Positions 22,827-35,258 of a stretch of DNA of 64,000 bases are shown here, in pieces. The notes under the pieces are model-generated. The model was given only the letters and a program-made list of their open reading frames with translations. It was not told where the DNA came from and made no database searches. Every line of letters begins with the position of its first letter. Position 1 is the first letter of the stretch. This DNA comes from Vitis vinifera. Its lineage: Eukaryota > Streptophyta > Magnoliopsida > Vitales > Vitaceae. The DNA lies in NCBI RefSeq assembly GCF_030704535.1, contig NC_081823.1:466501-530500 (forward strand), written 5' to 3'. Both the position numbers and the translations under genes were made by a program.

Positions 22827-23795
22827 AATTATGTTTTTTCTTTAAAGGAAAATTAAGCATATCTTAATTATGGGTTTTATGTGCTAATAATATTTTTTTT
22901 TTAAGTCAAATTATGATAAGGTTAGTGATAAAACAAAGGTTTATGGAAAGAAATAAACAAAGATTAGGAAGCTTTTTATTATGTTTTTTCTTTAAAGGAA
23001 AATTAAGCATATCTTAATTATGGGTTTTATGTGCTAATAATATTTTTTTTTAAGTCAAATTATGATAAGGTTAGTGATAAAACAAAGGTTTATGGAAAGA
23101 AAAAAACAAAGATTAGGAAGCTTTTTATTATGTTTTTTCTTTAAAGGAAAATTAAGCATATCTTAATTATGGGTTTTATGTGCTAATAATATTTTTTTTA
23201 GGTCAAATTATGATAAGGTTAGTGATAAAACAAAGGTTTATGGAAAGAAATAAACAAAGATTAGGAAGCTTTTTATTATGTTTTTTCTTTAAAGGAAAAT
23301 TAAGCATATCTTAATAAATAAACAAAGGTTTATGGAAAGAAATAAACAAAGATTAGGAAATTTTTTATTATGTTTTTTCTTTAAAGGAAAATTAAGCATA
23401 TCTTAATTATGGGTTTTATGTGCTAATAATATTTTTTTTAGGTCAAATTATGATAAGGTTAGTGATAAAACAAAGGTTTATGGAAAGAAATAAACAAAGA
23501 TTAGGAAGCTTTTTATTATGTTTTTTCTTTAAAGGAAAATTAAGCATATCTTAAGAAATAAACAAAGGTTTATGGAAAGAAATAAACAAAGATTAGGAAG
23601 CTTTTTATTATGTTTTTTCTTTAAAGGAAAATTAAACATATCTTAATTATGGGTTTTATGTGCTAATAATATTTTTTTTAGATCAAATTATGATAAAGTT
23701 AGTGATAAAACAAAGGTTTATGTAAAGAAATAAACAAAGGTTTATGGAAAGAAATAAATAAAGATTAGGAAGCTTTTTATTATGTTTTTTCTTTA
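22827..23795. repeat. Satellite array, right half
   Basis: Continues the 148-bp family interrupted at 19214, with full (148-bp), short (about 92-bp) and extended units. The last units are slightly more diverged (for example 'taaacatatc' and 'tagatcaaatt' variants), and the array fades into unique AT-rich DNA after about 23795. Confidence 0.9.
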
Positions 23796-24079
23796 AAAAA
23801 ATGAAAAAACAAATCCAAGGGAAATGATTTTAAAATGTTTAAATATTATGAAAAAATGATTAAAAAAAATTAAGGAAAAGAGGAGCGAAAATCTTCATTT
23901 TCTTTTCCCAAAAAAAAAATAAAAGTGGGAAAAAAATCATCACTCAAGATTTAATTTTCTCTCTCTTTAATGAAAAGAGAAATTTTGTAGATTATTTTTG
24001 TGCCAACTGTTTCCCTTCATCTTCCATATAAATATGGTTTGACCAAATTACATTAATTTTTGTGCCAATTAGTGTGTAG
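23796..24079. other. Unique AT-rich spacer between satellite and MULE
   Basis: No coding region or further repeat is seen. It ends in the 9-bp target duplication of the MULE. Confidence 0.5.
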
Positions 24080-24088
24080 ATTATTTTT

Positions 24089-24240
24089 GGGATAACCGGT
24101 TAAAAGGGACAAATATCCCTCAATATTGCATAACTAACCTCTCACTTATTTAAGTCTCAAAAATGACCCAATTCGGACAAAAATACCCCCTCAGCTATCT
24201 TTTCAGCCCATTTTCCCTCCAATTCCAATTTTCCCTTGTG
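24089..24240. repeat. Left terminal inverted repeat of the MULE
   Basis: Pairs with about 30110-30263 on the opposite strand. The first 120 bp match well; similarity fades over the next 40-50 bp ('cctcagcta', 'ccctcc' blocks). In MULEs these ends bind the transposase and contain promoters for the internal genes. Confidence 0.85.
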
Positions 24241-24540
24241 TTGTGTCTCTTCCTTACCCTGCAAACCCATTTGTTCCATCTGTTAACCTACGAGAAACAA
24301 ATCACGAAGGATTTTTCCGTTTATTGCAAGAGAACAAAAAGGCAACACAACACAAAGTAAAAACAGAAAGTAAGTTTCACTATTTCATTCTTTGATTTTA
24401 GTTTTTCGAACTGTACATATGAATCTTCATCCATGAAATGAGAAAAAACCCTAAGTGTCTTATTTTGGTTCATTTTTATTTATTTTTTCAATCAAACCCT
24501 ATTTTTCATCTTTATAATATTGTGTGTTGATTCAGTTCAT

Positions 24541-25526
24541 GAACATGGAGGAAGAAAAAAATTCGGTGATGAAAAATACGAAACAGAAGAGGTATAAAAT
24601 TTTGGGAAAAAAGAGAAGTGAAAGAAAGCCAGGTTTTGAAACCTCGTCATCGTCATCAAAAAATGAGAAGAAATCAACTGATTCAGTAAGCATTAATTTT
24701 CTACTTGAAATTTTGATTTTTAATTTTATCATTTTTAATAGATTATCTTTTTTTTTTTTATGAATTTATTTTTCATGAATTGATAATGTAATTGTTGAAA
24801 TTTTTCTCAATAAGGTTATAGTCCAAGGTTTAAAGCAATATTTGAATGATTAGAAAAAACTAAACTTAACTACTATCAAGTTTACCATCAAAAGGTTTTG
24901 AAATTTTGTGTAATGAAGTTATTTGTTATGAATTTATAACGTATTTGAATATAATTTTTATGAAATTATTTTATCCAAATATTTAGAATTTTGATTTAAA
25001 TATATATGTTAAGAAAAAATTGAACTTAACTGCTATCAAGTTCATTGTCAACAGGTTGCAATTTCAAAATGGGTATTAGGAGTTGTCCACCTTCATCGAA
25101 GGATTATATATGTATATGACTTATTGATGGGCATCAATAATAATGCAAGATTGCAAGTTGCCATTAAACCATTAGCCAAATTGTTGCCGCATATATTGAA
25201 TGCAATAGCATATTATGGGTTTCATGGTGACACAAAAGTTAACTACCAGGAATGGAAAATTGAACGGCTGTAAGATATTCCTCAACAGGAAAATGAGTAA
25301 GTGATCTTAAATTTACTTTCATAACTTATACACTTAATCCTTAATAATATCCCTAACATTGATTATCTGTGTACCATGCAGTGGTGATTGTGGCATGTTT
25401 GTTATCAAATATGTTGAATACTTAATGCACAACCATCCATTGAAGTCATTAACAAGTGCTCGAATGGACTGGTTTCGGGAAAAGATTGCAGCAGAGTTAT
25501 TTTATATGAAATACTTGCCTATGTAA
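24541..25526 (+). pseudogene. Ulp1-like cysteine peptidase gene of the MULE, disabled
   Basis: Exon-like parts are 24541-24687 (MEEEKNSVMKNTKQKRYK, Ser-rich, ending at GTAAGC), 25056-25299 (VLGVVHLHRRIIYVYDLLM ... ERL, stop, DIPQQEN, ending at GTAAGT) and 25382-25526 (GDCGMFVIKYVEYLMHNHP ... YMKYLPM, stop). GDCGMFV holds the catalytic Cys of the C48 fold and the preceding Q is present. An in-frame TAA falls where relatives would have a residue between ERL and DIP. The position normally occupied by the catalytic His before W (HW) reads K. The domain is therefore inactive as read. Carried by the transposon, not a host SUMO protease. Confidence 0.75.
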
Positions 25527-25889
25527 TGAATTCATGTTGATATTTCACATTTTGATAATGTAGTTGGATGGTTTGTTATATGTAATTGGATAGCTTCATA
25601 TATGTAGTTAGACATTTTGATAAATGTAGTTGGACAGGTTGATATATCTACTTGGATATTTTGATGAATGTTGTTCGATAGTTATGTATACAATTGGCCT
25701 TTTAAACTAAACTTGAATGTTGTCAAGTTGTTATGTGTACAAACTTGAAGGTAGTTAAGTCCACAGTCTTAATAGAACACTTGAACTTAACTACTATCAA
25801 GTTAACTGTGAACAAACATGACAGATATTAAGTCGAAATCTATTCCAGAATAACATATTTAATCTGGACTTAACAGGTATCAAGTTGAT

Positions 25890-26345
25890 CTTCTATAGAC
25901 TCATAGGAAGTTGTGTCTACAGTTGCCATTTTAACTTGAACTTAACTATTGTCAAGTTATTTTATGAACAAACTTAAAGGTAGTTAAGTCCACAGTCTTC
26001 AGAGAAAACCTGAACTTAACTATTGTCAAGTTGTTTTATGAACAAACTTGAAAGTAGTTAAGTTCACAGTCTTCAGACAAAACCTGAACTTAACTATTGT
26101 CAAGTTGTTTTATGTATAAACTTGAAGGTAGTTAAGTCCACAATCTTTAGACAAAACCTGAACTTAACTATTGTCAAGTTGTTTTATGTACCAACTTGAA
26201 GGCAGTTAAGTCAACGATCTTTAGACAAAACCTGAACTTAACCATTGTCAAGTTGTTTTATGTACAAACTTGAAGGTAGTTAAGTCTATAGTCTTCAGAC
26301 AAAACCTAAATTTAACTATTGTCAAGTTTCTTATCAATAAACGTG
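25890..26345. repeat. 74-bp repeats with internal inverted arms, between the two convergent MULE genes
   Basis: 'tgaacttaactattgtcaag' recurs at 25937, 26011, 26085, 26159, 26233 and (changed) 26307, exactly 74 bp apart. Each unit also contains 'aacttgaaggtagttaagtc', close to its reverse complement, so each can fold into a hairpin with arms of about 20 nt. Isolated motifs of the same kind occur at about 24862, 25023 and 25792 and, on the MURA side, at about 29535-29580. Confidence 0.85.
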
Positions 26346-26631
26346 AGAACAGTTGAGTCCATAGTTTGAGAATAAAAATGTAATTTTCATTCATATTTTA
26401 TACATAACTCATCATAACATATATGTATAAAAGTAACAAATATCTCCATTTCTATGGGTATGCAAAAAAAGGGGATCATTATTACAATATTCATCTATGT
26501 GCTTATCCTATCACCTTATACAAAAAAAGTAACTTACATTTCCGTTCACATGGGTACCAAAAAAACAAAAAAGCTCACTATTACAATTTTCATTCCATGT
26601 AAGTTCATAGAGTGCCAAAGCTATCATGATA

Positions 26632-29121
26632 TCAAGGGATTGGTCGTTTGCATGTTTTCCGATTATGCCCATATTGACCACATCGACTACAACGAGATGT
26701 GTGCTTGCCCTCTCCACCAGAAGAAATTCTTACTTTCCTTGGTCTTCCTGTTGGACGTCTCGTTTTAGGTGGTAACACAACTTTGTCACGAATATGATTA
26801 GGTACTACCCAATCTATTTCATTTCCAGTTGGATAAATACACTCTGAATATGAAGATAACAATGCTTTAGTAGTAAAATACTTGGAGCACAAAGTGTAAC
26901 ATGAAATGTTGTAAAAACTACAAGCAGCAATAGCATGTGCACATGGAATATGATCAAGATCAAATTGTCGACATGTGCATGAACGAGTGTCTAAATTCAC
27001 TTGAGCACTAATGCCAACATAGTTAACATTACACTCCTTGGAGTTGATAGGTTCCACTAGATATGTTGCTGACATATTATACCTTGAATGAAGTTCTCCA
27101 TCAGCCCACATGGTAAGTTCAGTTAACATTGACATTGCTTGTTGTTGACGAGTCACAAACCATTTTTGAAGTAAGTTTCTCAATTCTTCAACCAATTGCA
27201 AAACTGGAAGATCTCTAGCATTTTTCAACACAGTATTAAGGCTTTGAACGATCCCTGTCGTCATGATATTATATCTTTTTTCGGTAGAATATGAACGTGC
27301 TCATCGATCAACACCTCTATCCATCAAATATCTTGCTACTCTTGGGTCAATCATCTCTAGTTGCCCAAATATAAAATTAAACTCTGAAACATGATAAGCA
27401 TGGGCAACATCATGGAACAACTTATGAATTGCAGGATTCTTGAACTTTGTCTTCAAATTTTGTCCAACGTGATAAGTGCAGACACCATGCCTCGCATGGG
27501 GAAATACTTTATGTACTGCTTTTTCAATGCTACCATGTCGATCTGATATCACAAACAAATCATCAATGTGTCCAAGTGCATCATGCAGTTTTTGTAAAAA
27601 CCACTCCCATGAGGCATCATTTTCTGAATCACCAATCCCAAAGGCTAAAGGGTATATCTGATTGTTGCCATCTTTACACGCTGCAATAAATAAAGTCCCT
27701 AAGTACTTTGCTTTCAAAAATGTCCCATCAACTGCAATCACAGGCCTTATTGATGTGTGAAACCCAACAAGAGATGCACCAATCGACATAAAAAAGTATT
27801 TGAATTGATTATCACAATCAGTAACTATATCAGTAATGGTACCAAGATTTTTTTGCTCTAAAACATTGCAATAGGATGATAAAGTGTTATAAGACTCCTC
27901 AGGTGATCCCTTAATAGAACCGAAAGCAAGTTCTTTGGCTCTCCACGCCTTATCATAACTGATTTGAACACCATACTGCTTTCGAATGTTTGCTACAATG
28001 TCTTTTGGTCAAAATTCACAACCAACCCCTTGATATGTTTCTTTTATACTCTCACCAATCAACCAACTACTTGCATGTCGATTGTCACGAGACATCATAC
28101 CTAACCGATAAGTGTGTGTTGAATAGAATTTCATTATGTGAAACATATTGGAAATCCCCAACTTGGTAACACGAACTCGCCACTTGCATTCTTTATCAAA
28201 ACATTCAACAAGCAATAACTTAGTAGTGGATTTAGTTGTTTTGAACTCAAACTTCCTTTTCAGAGCCATCATATACAACTTCCTTTATAATTCTTTCTTA
28301 TTTGAGTATATTTGGTGCTCTTCTAGATGGTCATCACTAATTCCACTAACTATAGGTTGTTGCATCATGTTTTGTCTTTCATTTGCTACATCTTCGATTA
28401 TAGTGGGATTGTCATGTATGAAACCATCATTTGTATCAATCATGGTCAAGATTTCTGCACTCTGAGTTGAACTAGTTCTGAATGAGCCAATTTGGGTCAC
28501 TTGCTTATCACTAGTAGGGTTAGTATTCATCCTATAATCCTCCTCATTAATTGCAGTCTCATTTATGTTCCAATCATGAACTTTATACCCTTCAAGTGAC
28601 TCATTTTGAAATCTTGGTCCATTTTCACCATCAACAGTAAGAGTTTCAACTGAATCACAATGAATGTGTCTACTTTTTTGCATCAACATTGAGTCTCCAT
28701 TCAATTCTTTATCAATCTCAGAAGGCATATGACATTCAAAATAAAAATTGCAAATTGATTTCTGATTGTGATTATCAATTCTCTTTTCAACTATGATGCA
28801 CAATGGAACAAACAGCTTACCATTTGTACAATTTAAACCAATAAAGAATTTCACATCCCCATTGTCAGTTAGTTGTATAAGACTTGTGGGTATGTTGGCA
28901 TTGAATACATACTTCATTGAAAGAAAACAATTTGTTGGATCTAGCTTCAGAATATGATAGACAACCCCTAATAACTCTTTATATGATATAGTTTTCGGGA
29001 TCTCAATGCCTTTACCTTTACTTCCTTCGAAATAGAAAACATTTCCATCTCGTACCCATTCTCCTTCATATAAAAGCATTATTCCTACTTCATCAACCAC
29101 TAAAATAACAAAATAATTCAA
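26632..29121 (-). pseudogene. MURA-type transposase gene of the MULE, with in-frame stops
   Basis: One nearly continuous minus-strand frame. The N-terminal PB1-like/acidic region (29121-28285) starts MNYFVILVVDEVG. A MuDR DNA-binding domain follows (28278-28009; CFDKECKWRVR). The MULE DDE transposase domain (27950-27300) reads AVDGTFLK, with D of the triad, then FVISDRHGSIEKAV and VCTYHVGQNLK. Next come the SWIM zinc finger CTCRQFDLDHIPCAH (about 27000-26940) and a C-terminal CCHC knuckle CSRCGQYGHNRKTC (about 26690-26650). Three stops interrupt it: between KKEL and RKLYMM (about 28280), between GCEF and PKDIV (about 28010) and between DR and ARSYSTEK (about 27299). The transposase would recognise the terminal repeats; this copy cannot make it whole. 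Confidence 0.88.
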
Positions 29122-30109
29122 TTAGTGGCATCAACAAATAATATTAGAATATTTTTTAGTTACACCATAGCATTAGCACCAATAAGTAGGTATTAATTTT
29201 AAAAAACTCATTCATTATTAAATACATATTATTTCATTACACATATTTATTTTTTTAATAAACAACAAATAAATAACATTATTAATCATCTTTACTACCT
29301 CAAATAATACCAATAATGCTAAAGAAATACAATGTATATAGTTATTAAATAAATTCAAACATTGTAACTCTAAACTATTTTAAACAATAAAAATATATTT
29401 ATTTACTAAAAGATTGGTTATGTTATAATTCATTTAATGTCAAGGGTAATTTGCAAATGATTCAACTCAAATTGAGTATAATTAAATAAAATAACAATAA
29501 TATAATGTTACTATAAAATAACTATATACAATCTTAACTTACGTCAAGTTTAACTTAACACATGTCAAGTTCAACTTAATATCCGTAAGGTTTTGATATA
29601 TAACTAAAAAAGATAACTTTATATATTATATCAAAACCCTATTCACACATATTTACATCTATATAAAGAACAAATATGCAAACAATACCAAAACCATCAT
29701 AAAATTCCACAAGTTTTATTACTTACCATTATTTGATTTTTTCATATAGACAATGTTTCTCCACACTACACTTTTTAAGCTGATGGTTTCCTTCTTTTAA
29801 TCCCTTTTTTCATGGCTGTAAATGATATTAAAAAAATTATAACAATTTCAAACTTATTTAAATATTTACTACATCTCATTAAATGTTTGAAAATATTCAA
29901 TAAATAAAACATGAAAGAAAAAAATATGGAAAAATAAAAATAAACGTACACTGTTTATCCAACCACAACTTAAAGCGCTTTAAGTTGAAGAAATCCGAAG
30001 AGAAATTGTGTGAGACTTGAAGAAATGCACTGAAAAGAGAGAAACGGAATAACAGGAGAAAATAAAAAAAAAAAAAGGAGAAAGTGGAAGAAATAATAAA
30101 AAAGAGGTG

Positions 30110-30263
30110 AATGGAGGGAAATAAAATTAGAATGGGAGGGAAAAAGGAGTTGATGTAGCTGAGGGGTATTTTTGTCTAGATCGGGTCATTTTGGAGGCTA
30201 TTAAAAGTGGGGGGTTAGTTTTACAATATTGAGGGTTTTTTGTCCCTTTTGATCCAGTTTCCC
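30110..30263. repeat. Right terminal inverted repeat of the MULE
   Basis: Inverse of 24089-24240. It ends GTTTCCC immediately before the 9-bp duplication ATTATTTTT. The MURA gene is transcribed away from this end. Confidence 0.85.
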
Positions 30264-30272
30264 ATTATTTTT

Positions 30273-30763
30273 TTCATTGTTATTCTACAATTGATCAAAT
30301 TCTTACACCAACGAATTGCCATTAAAGGAACAAAACATTTTCTACCTTTTTTTTCACAACCATCCCATTTATTTTGTTGACTTGTGATTGTGTTGTATTT
30401 TTGCTTTTATGTTAATATTTTATCTATTTAAAATATACGTCACCTAAGGTTATCAACAATTCTTAAAAACAATTTTAGTTATTTTTATAATAAAATTTTA
30501 TTTAAGAATTCAAATATGAAAAACAATTTTCTCAATATGTTTTTATGAAGACAAAGATATTATGCATTTATATATAGGATAAATTCTTAAAAAACTATTT
30601 CTCAATCTTAAATTTGAAAAATGTAGTTTTTAAGTTGGAAGATCCATTCCAAATGGGTCTTTAATTTTCACAACCATAAGGAATATATTTATCATCAAAT
30701 GAAAACAATTCACAATTTTATTAGTATAGACAACAAGGAGTACATTTAGGCATTTAAAACATT
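30273..30763. other. Spacer downstream of TBL gene B
   Basis: AT-rich, no coding region seen. It should contain the 3' UTR and polyadenylation signals of the TBL gene that ends at 30764; no single site stands out. Confidence 0.5.
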
Positions 30764-32862
30764 TTAACCCATAATAAGACTTGCATATAAAAGTTCATTC
30801 CAAGTATCAGGAACTCCAGCAAGACACCAATGGCTACAATCATCTTCCTTCCTTCCATTGTTACCATAGTAGGATGGGTGTCCATCTTTCCTCAACTGTG
30901 ATAATGTCGTTATATCGAGCAATTGAACCGGTTTCGACATTTGACTCAACACTTCCTTTAATATTTTTGCTTCCGATGGCATCCCTGCTGGATACATGGA
31001 GCCACTTAATGGTTGAGTTTGGCCATTGCAAGTTGTTGACCCCGATTGTTTCCATTCGTCACCACTGCTCCGTAAATTATAAATATGAAAAAAAATAATT
31101 AAAAAATTTGAAAATGACTACAATATAACATAATATAACTAAAAGAGATATATAAAGATGAAATATTCATAGCAGATTTATTAAGACACGTGCATGGGTT
31201 ACCCATAAGAATATTGATGATTATAATAAAAGAGGAGAACTTACTTATAATGAGTAGGTGAAATGCCTTGAAAGAAAACCCTGGTGACAGCAGGATTGAT
31301 GTTGGACTCGACCCACTTGGACCATGTGGTTAGTCCCTCCTTAAATGCAACCAATCGATTCATGTCACTGTAGTACTTACCTCCTATTTCAATGTAGTCC
31401 CATCTAAAACCAAAATAAGTAAAAAATAAAAAAATAAAATTAATGATCTATATTAAAGATTAATTTTGACAACTTTAATTTATTTTTAATATATTTCTTA
31501 CGGTTGTTTGCTTCCTTTATGGATCCACCAATGCCATGTATTGAAGATAAGCATATCAAATCCTTTCCATGCATTGCCCCCAACAATGGAATCAAGCCTT
31601 AAAACCTTACCTACCTTTGCTTTAACTAAATCAACCAGAAAATCATTATGAGACAAATATATTGAAATCCCAAACTCCTGCAAAATGAAAAAACAAATCC
31701 CCATTTTAGTTAATAAAAATTTAATTAACATATAAAGAGAAAAGGAATAAATATTTTAAAAAAAAGGGGTTCTAGTGAAAACATTTCTAAAGTGAATGGG
31801 GCCTTATGTTATAGAGACACTTTTAAAAAGGAAAAGTCACATTCCCTACATGGTTGTATATAGTTTGAATATTAATTATAAGTGGACCGACCATTGCTAA
31901 AGCCAATGATTCATATTTCACTTTCATTGTTGTGGCATTATTTCTTGTGAAATTAGGTAAAAGTGAAAGAAAATTTTACATTAAGGTGCAGTCAACTAAA
32001 AACAAAAGTTAAAAGATTTATCTTATGCCAATAAAATAAATTTAACCATTCAATTCACCTACCATTTTAGACAGTCATGACCAAGTTGTCATAGCCCTAC
32101 TACAAAGCTAGCTATAAGAAGGGACCACATGCAACATCAACCCCATCTGGCCAACTTTATGGGGTTAGATTTGAGCTGCAACATGTGGCCTTTATGTTTA
32201 GGGCATATGCCTCTTGTGTTTGGGAACAACATGCTTGACCATTCTTAACACCAACCTCGACCACAAATTTAGGAACAACATGCTTGACTGAACACCTAAC
32301 TTCAATTACATATGAACTCATGATTAGTTATTACTTCAAATTTCATTAGATCTAGTTGTAACTTTAAATATAAGTATTTTTCGAAAAACTATAAGAACAA
32401 AAAAATAAGTAATATTAAACATAAAATTTGAGATAAGAATAAATAGGTGGGATGCAAGTTTGAGAATTTTTTTTTTTTTTTTTTTTTGTGAAAAACTCAG
32501 TGGATTTAGGAATTGTTAAATTCCGCCCTCAACTTACTCTTATATATAAAAAATAAAAAATAATTTAATTTATTTTTTATTTTTCTTTTCTTTAACACAC
32601 AAAATAAAAAACTTATTTTTAAAAAAATAAATTTGTAAATTATATTTATTTTAAATTTAATTTAAAATAAATGGGGTTGGGCATATACCTCTCTTAGTTG
32701 TTTATTTATTTATTTAATAAGGTTGAAAGGAGTATTACTAGTTGTTTTTATAATTTTGTTTATTTATTATCCTTATCCTAAATAAATTATTAAAAAGCTT
32801 AAAATTAATTCCTCTTAAATGAAATACCTACCAAATTTCTACCTCAAAGCTACAAAATGGGG

Positions 32863-32935
<73 letters not shown>

Positions 32936-34106
32936 TGATTAAAAAGGCTAAAAAGCTTAGGAATAACTCTTCTTAAATGAAATACCCACAAACAGCTACA
33001 AAATGGGAAAGAGAGAGAGACAGAGATCAAAAGTACTGTATTAAAAAAAAAAAAAGGAAAATGGAAAAGAGAATTACTAGAGAAACTTACTGGCATAGTA
33101 AAAGTGGAGAGGTCATTCTGTCTGTCAACAGTGTACCTAGACCTGGGTACTGCAGCATGCAACATGCAAGTGAGAGATTGCCATTGATTCAGACTCAAAG
33201 AATCCCCCACAAACATTATCCTTTTCCCTTTATACCTTGCCAAAAACTCTACTCCATTGAATCTGCATCACATCTCTCAAATCTACTAGTCAAAAAGCTC
33301 ATAATAATTCTCATCAAATAATAAACACCAATCCACTTTTTTCCTTTTTCATTATGATAAAAAAAAATATTATTTTCACTAAAGAATTTGTGTCGGCGGG
33401 GGAGCTAGCTTTTGTTGAAATCTACATCATGGATGAATTATAGCAATGGGGAAATAGTTGGTCACTGAATTCATTATTTTTTGTAGGACACGCCCATGTG
33501 ATCAACAAAAAAAAAAAAAAAAAAAAAGAACCCCACTCATCATCATTATGAAATTAATAATATTAAAAATCAATAAATTTTCGGGTAGTCCAATTAAAAC
33601 CCAAAAAAGTTTGACACATTTTGGTGGGTTTAAAAAAATATTTTCATAAAAAAACATGTGTTAATACATTGATAAGCTTAATGAGATGTAGAAGCATTTG
33701 AGTTGTGAGTATGAACAAAAGAAGCTCAATTTATCATCTAACAGGTCTTATTAATGAATTAGTTATAGTGGAAGTCAAATTCCATATGCTTTTAGTACAC
33801 TTAATGTATAAGATACCTCGGCAAAATGCAACCGCTAGGCCGCCATCGGTATTTGAGGTAGAGTTTGTCCGGCCTCCCATTCTTTTGACAGTCGAACTCT
33901 TTGTCGATAAACGGACAAATTGAAGATTGATACAAAGGAAAAGTATCATCAATCACCCAAGATCCTTGGTAGAGATTACACCCAGCAAGCTGTGCTGCTA
34001 CTTCATCACTAGAAGAACCCTCCACTTTGGCATTGGATTCATGAAGCCATGACACCAAAAAAATTGCTGCAAAAAAGCAGAGGAAGCCACCAAAACCATA
34101 TCCCAT
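30764..34106 (-). CDS. TBL: Trichome birefringence-like (PMR5/TBL) protein, gene B
   Basis: Five GT-AG exons on the minus strand: 33817-34106, 33091-33262, 31502-31677, 31245-31403, 30764-31064. They total 1098 nt, or 365 residues plus stop. Exon sizes 290/172/176/159/301 parallel gene A, and the phases agree. The N-terminus has a hydrophobic segment ([11 protein letters not shown]) and then a PMR5N Cys-rich domain ([28 protein letters not shown]). GDS lies at 116-118 and [15 protein letters not shown] from 341, so both catalytic motifs of the family are present. Likely a Golgi or secreted enzyme acting on wall-polysaccharide acetylation; substrate unknown. Introns 1 and 2 are short and long respectively. 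Intron 2 (31678-33090) carries long A- and T-runs and a (GA)n tract at about 32866-32930. Confidence 0.92.
32866..32930. repeat. (GA)n microsatellite in intron 2 of TBL gene B
   Basis: About 32 uninterrupted GA dinucleotides; a second short GA tract lies at about 33008-33023. A likely length-polymorphic marker. Confidence 0.95.
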
Positions 34107-35258
34107 TGGAGAAGAGAAAGAGGATAAGGATTTGAAGAGCAGTGGTGAGAAAAATGAGAAAGATTTCCATATATATATATAACTTAAAGTTTGGACCCCG
34201 TTTCCTCCAAGTTGTGCAGCTGGCTTTTGAGTTAAAAGACAAAGTTTTCCATTTCCATAACTTTTTCTTTTTCATTTTTTAGTGCTCTAGTTTTGGACCC
34301 ATTTCCATTTTTCTTTTTCTAGTTTTAAGTTAACTTTCTCATCGTTTCTCTGCTGATTTTTCTCTTTTTGTTTTTGGGTTCTTTTTCTTATTCGGTTGTC
34401 AGGAAAGCGAAGGCATCCACAAATTGTGTCGGCAGTTCAGTTGGACTTCATTATGAGATTTCATTGGCTGACAAATGTTAAATCAAAAAGAGTAATTGCC
34501 ATTAAGCTTGAAAGAACATGCATGTTATACAAACTACCTCACAATAATGTTGTTCTTTAAATTGGATTTAGCATTTTTCTCTTTTTCTTTCCTCATTTTC
34601 CTAAAATCCAAACAGGCAAAGATATTATCATCTTAGCATTGTGTGGAACCTACGTTACTTGAGTAGGGTGTTTGACCTTTACCATGGAGCTATTCATTTT
34701 GCATAAAGAGACAATTTTTTAAAGTTATAGAGGTTAAAATATCAAGAACAGATAATATCTATAGAGGCCTTATTAAAGAACATAAGCTATTTTTATCACC
34801 TCATTTGTATGATATAGAACAAAATGGAAGAATATCAAAACTTTTCCGATAACAATTTTAAAAATCAATTTTTGAGAATCATTCTTAAAAATGGTTTTAG
34901 TTATTTTTAAAACAAAATTTTATTTAGAAATTTAATTCTTTAAAATCATTATAATGAATATAAAACTGTTTTTAAAAACATTTATCAACTAGGCACTAGG
35001 TCATTATTACAATATTTTCCCTTTCTCCTTGGAATAAACCAGAAAGACATTGCTTATTTTTACCATGTTTCCTTTGCTTCCCTCTTTTTCCCAAGATCCA
35101 AACAGCCCAAGATGTGACACCCAACTCACAATAAAAAATTGAGGTAAACCAAAGGACTTGTTATTATTTACTAAATGCCATGGAAATGATAATCTTATTC
35201 AATTTTTCCCCCCAAAAATTGTCCAATTTCTTAAGGCAATTCACCCATAAATCAATGC
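34107..35258. other. Intergenic region between TBL genes C and B, including the gene B promoter
   Basis: A TATA-like run (TATATATATAT, about 34168-34182, minus strand) lies some 65-75 bp upstream of the gene B start. The remainder is AT-rich, with T-rich stretches and no coding region. The 3' end of gene C abuts at 35259. Confidence 0.5.

Larger units (their letters stand above)
24089..30263. mobile_element. Mutator-like element (MULE) with MURA and Ulp1-like genes, 6175 bp
   Basis: Terminal inverted repeats of about 120-170 bp, left from GGGATAACCGG and right, reverse complemented, from GGGAAACTGGA. Both continue with 'aaaagggacaaa', 'ccctcaatattg', 'aatgaccc' and 'acaaaaatacccc'. A perfect 9-bp duplication ATTATTTTT flanks it (24080-24088 and 30264-30272), the length diagnostic for MULEs. 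Inside are a minus-strand MURA transposase gene (26632-29121) and a plus-strand Ulp1-like gene (24541-25526), convergent on a 74-bp repeat array. Both genes carry in-frame stops, so the element is probably not autonomous, but its frames are otherwise well kept. MULEs with a Ulp1-type gene are known in plants (Kaonashi-type in Arabidopsis, CUMULE in melon). Confidence 0.92.

Noticed and set aside
18483-23795. Centromeric satellite
   Set aside because: Only about 1.7 kb of repeat in a gene-bearing region, with mixed unit lengths. A local minisatellite-like array is enough to explain it.
24541-24763. Stand-alone small Lys/Ser-rich protein gene
   Set aside because: Better explained as the first exon of the MULE Ulp1-like gene, ending at a GTAAGC donor.
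25056-25526. Host SUMO protease gene
   Set aside because: Lies inside a MULE with clear inverted repeats and 9-bp duplications, lacks the expected catalytic His and has an in-frame stop.
25890-26345. CRISPR-like array (regular repeats)
   Set aside because: Eukaryotic context; the whole 74-bp unit is repeated with no unique spacers, inside a MULE.
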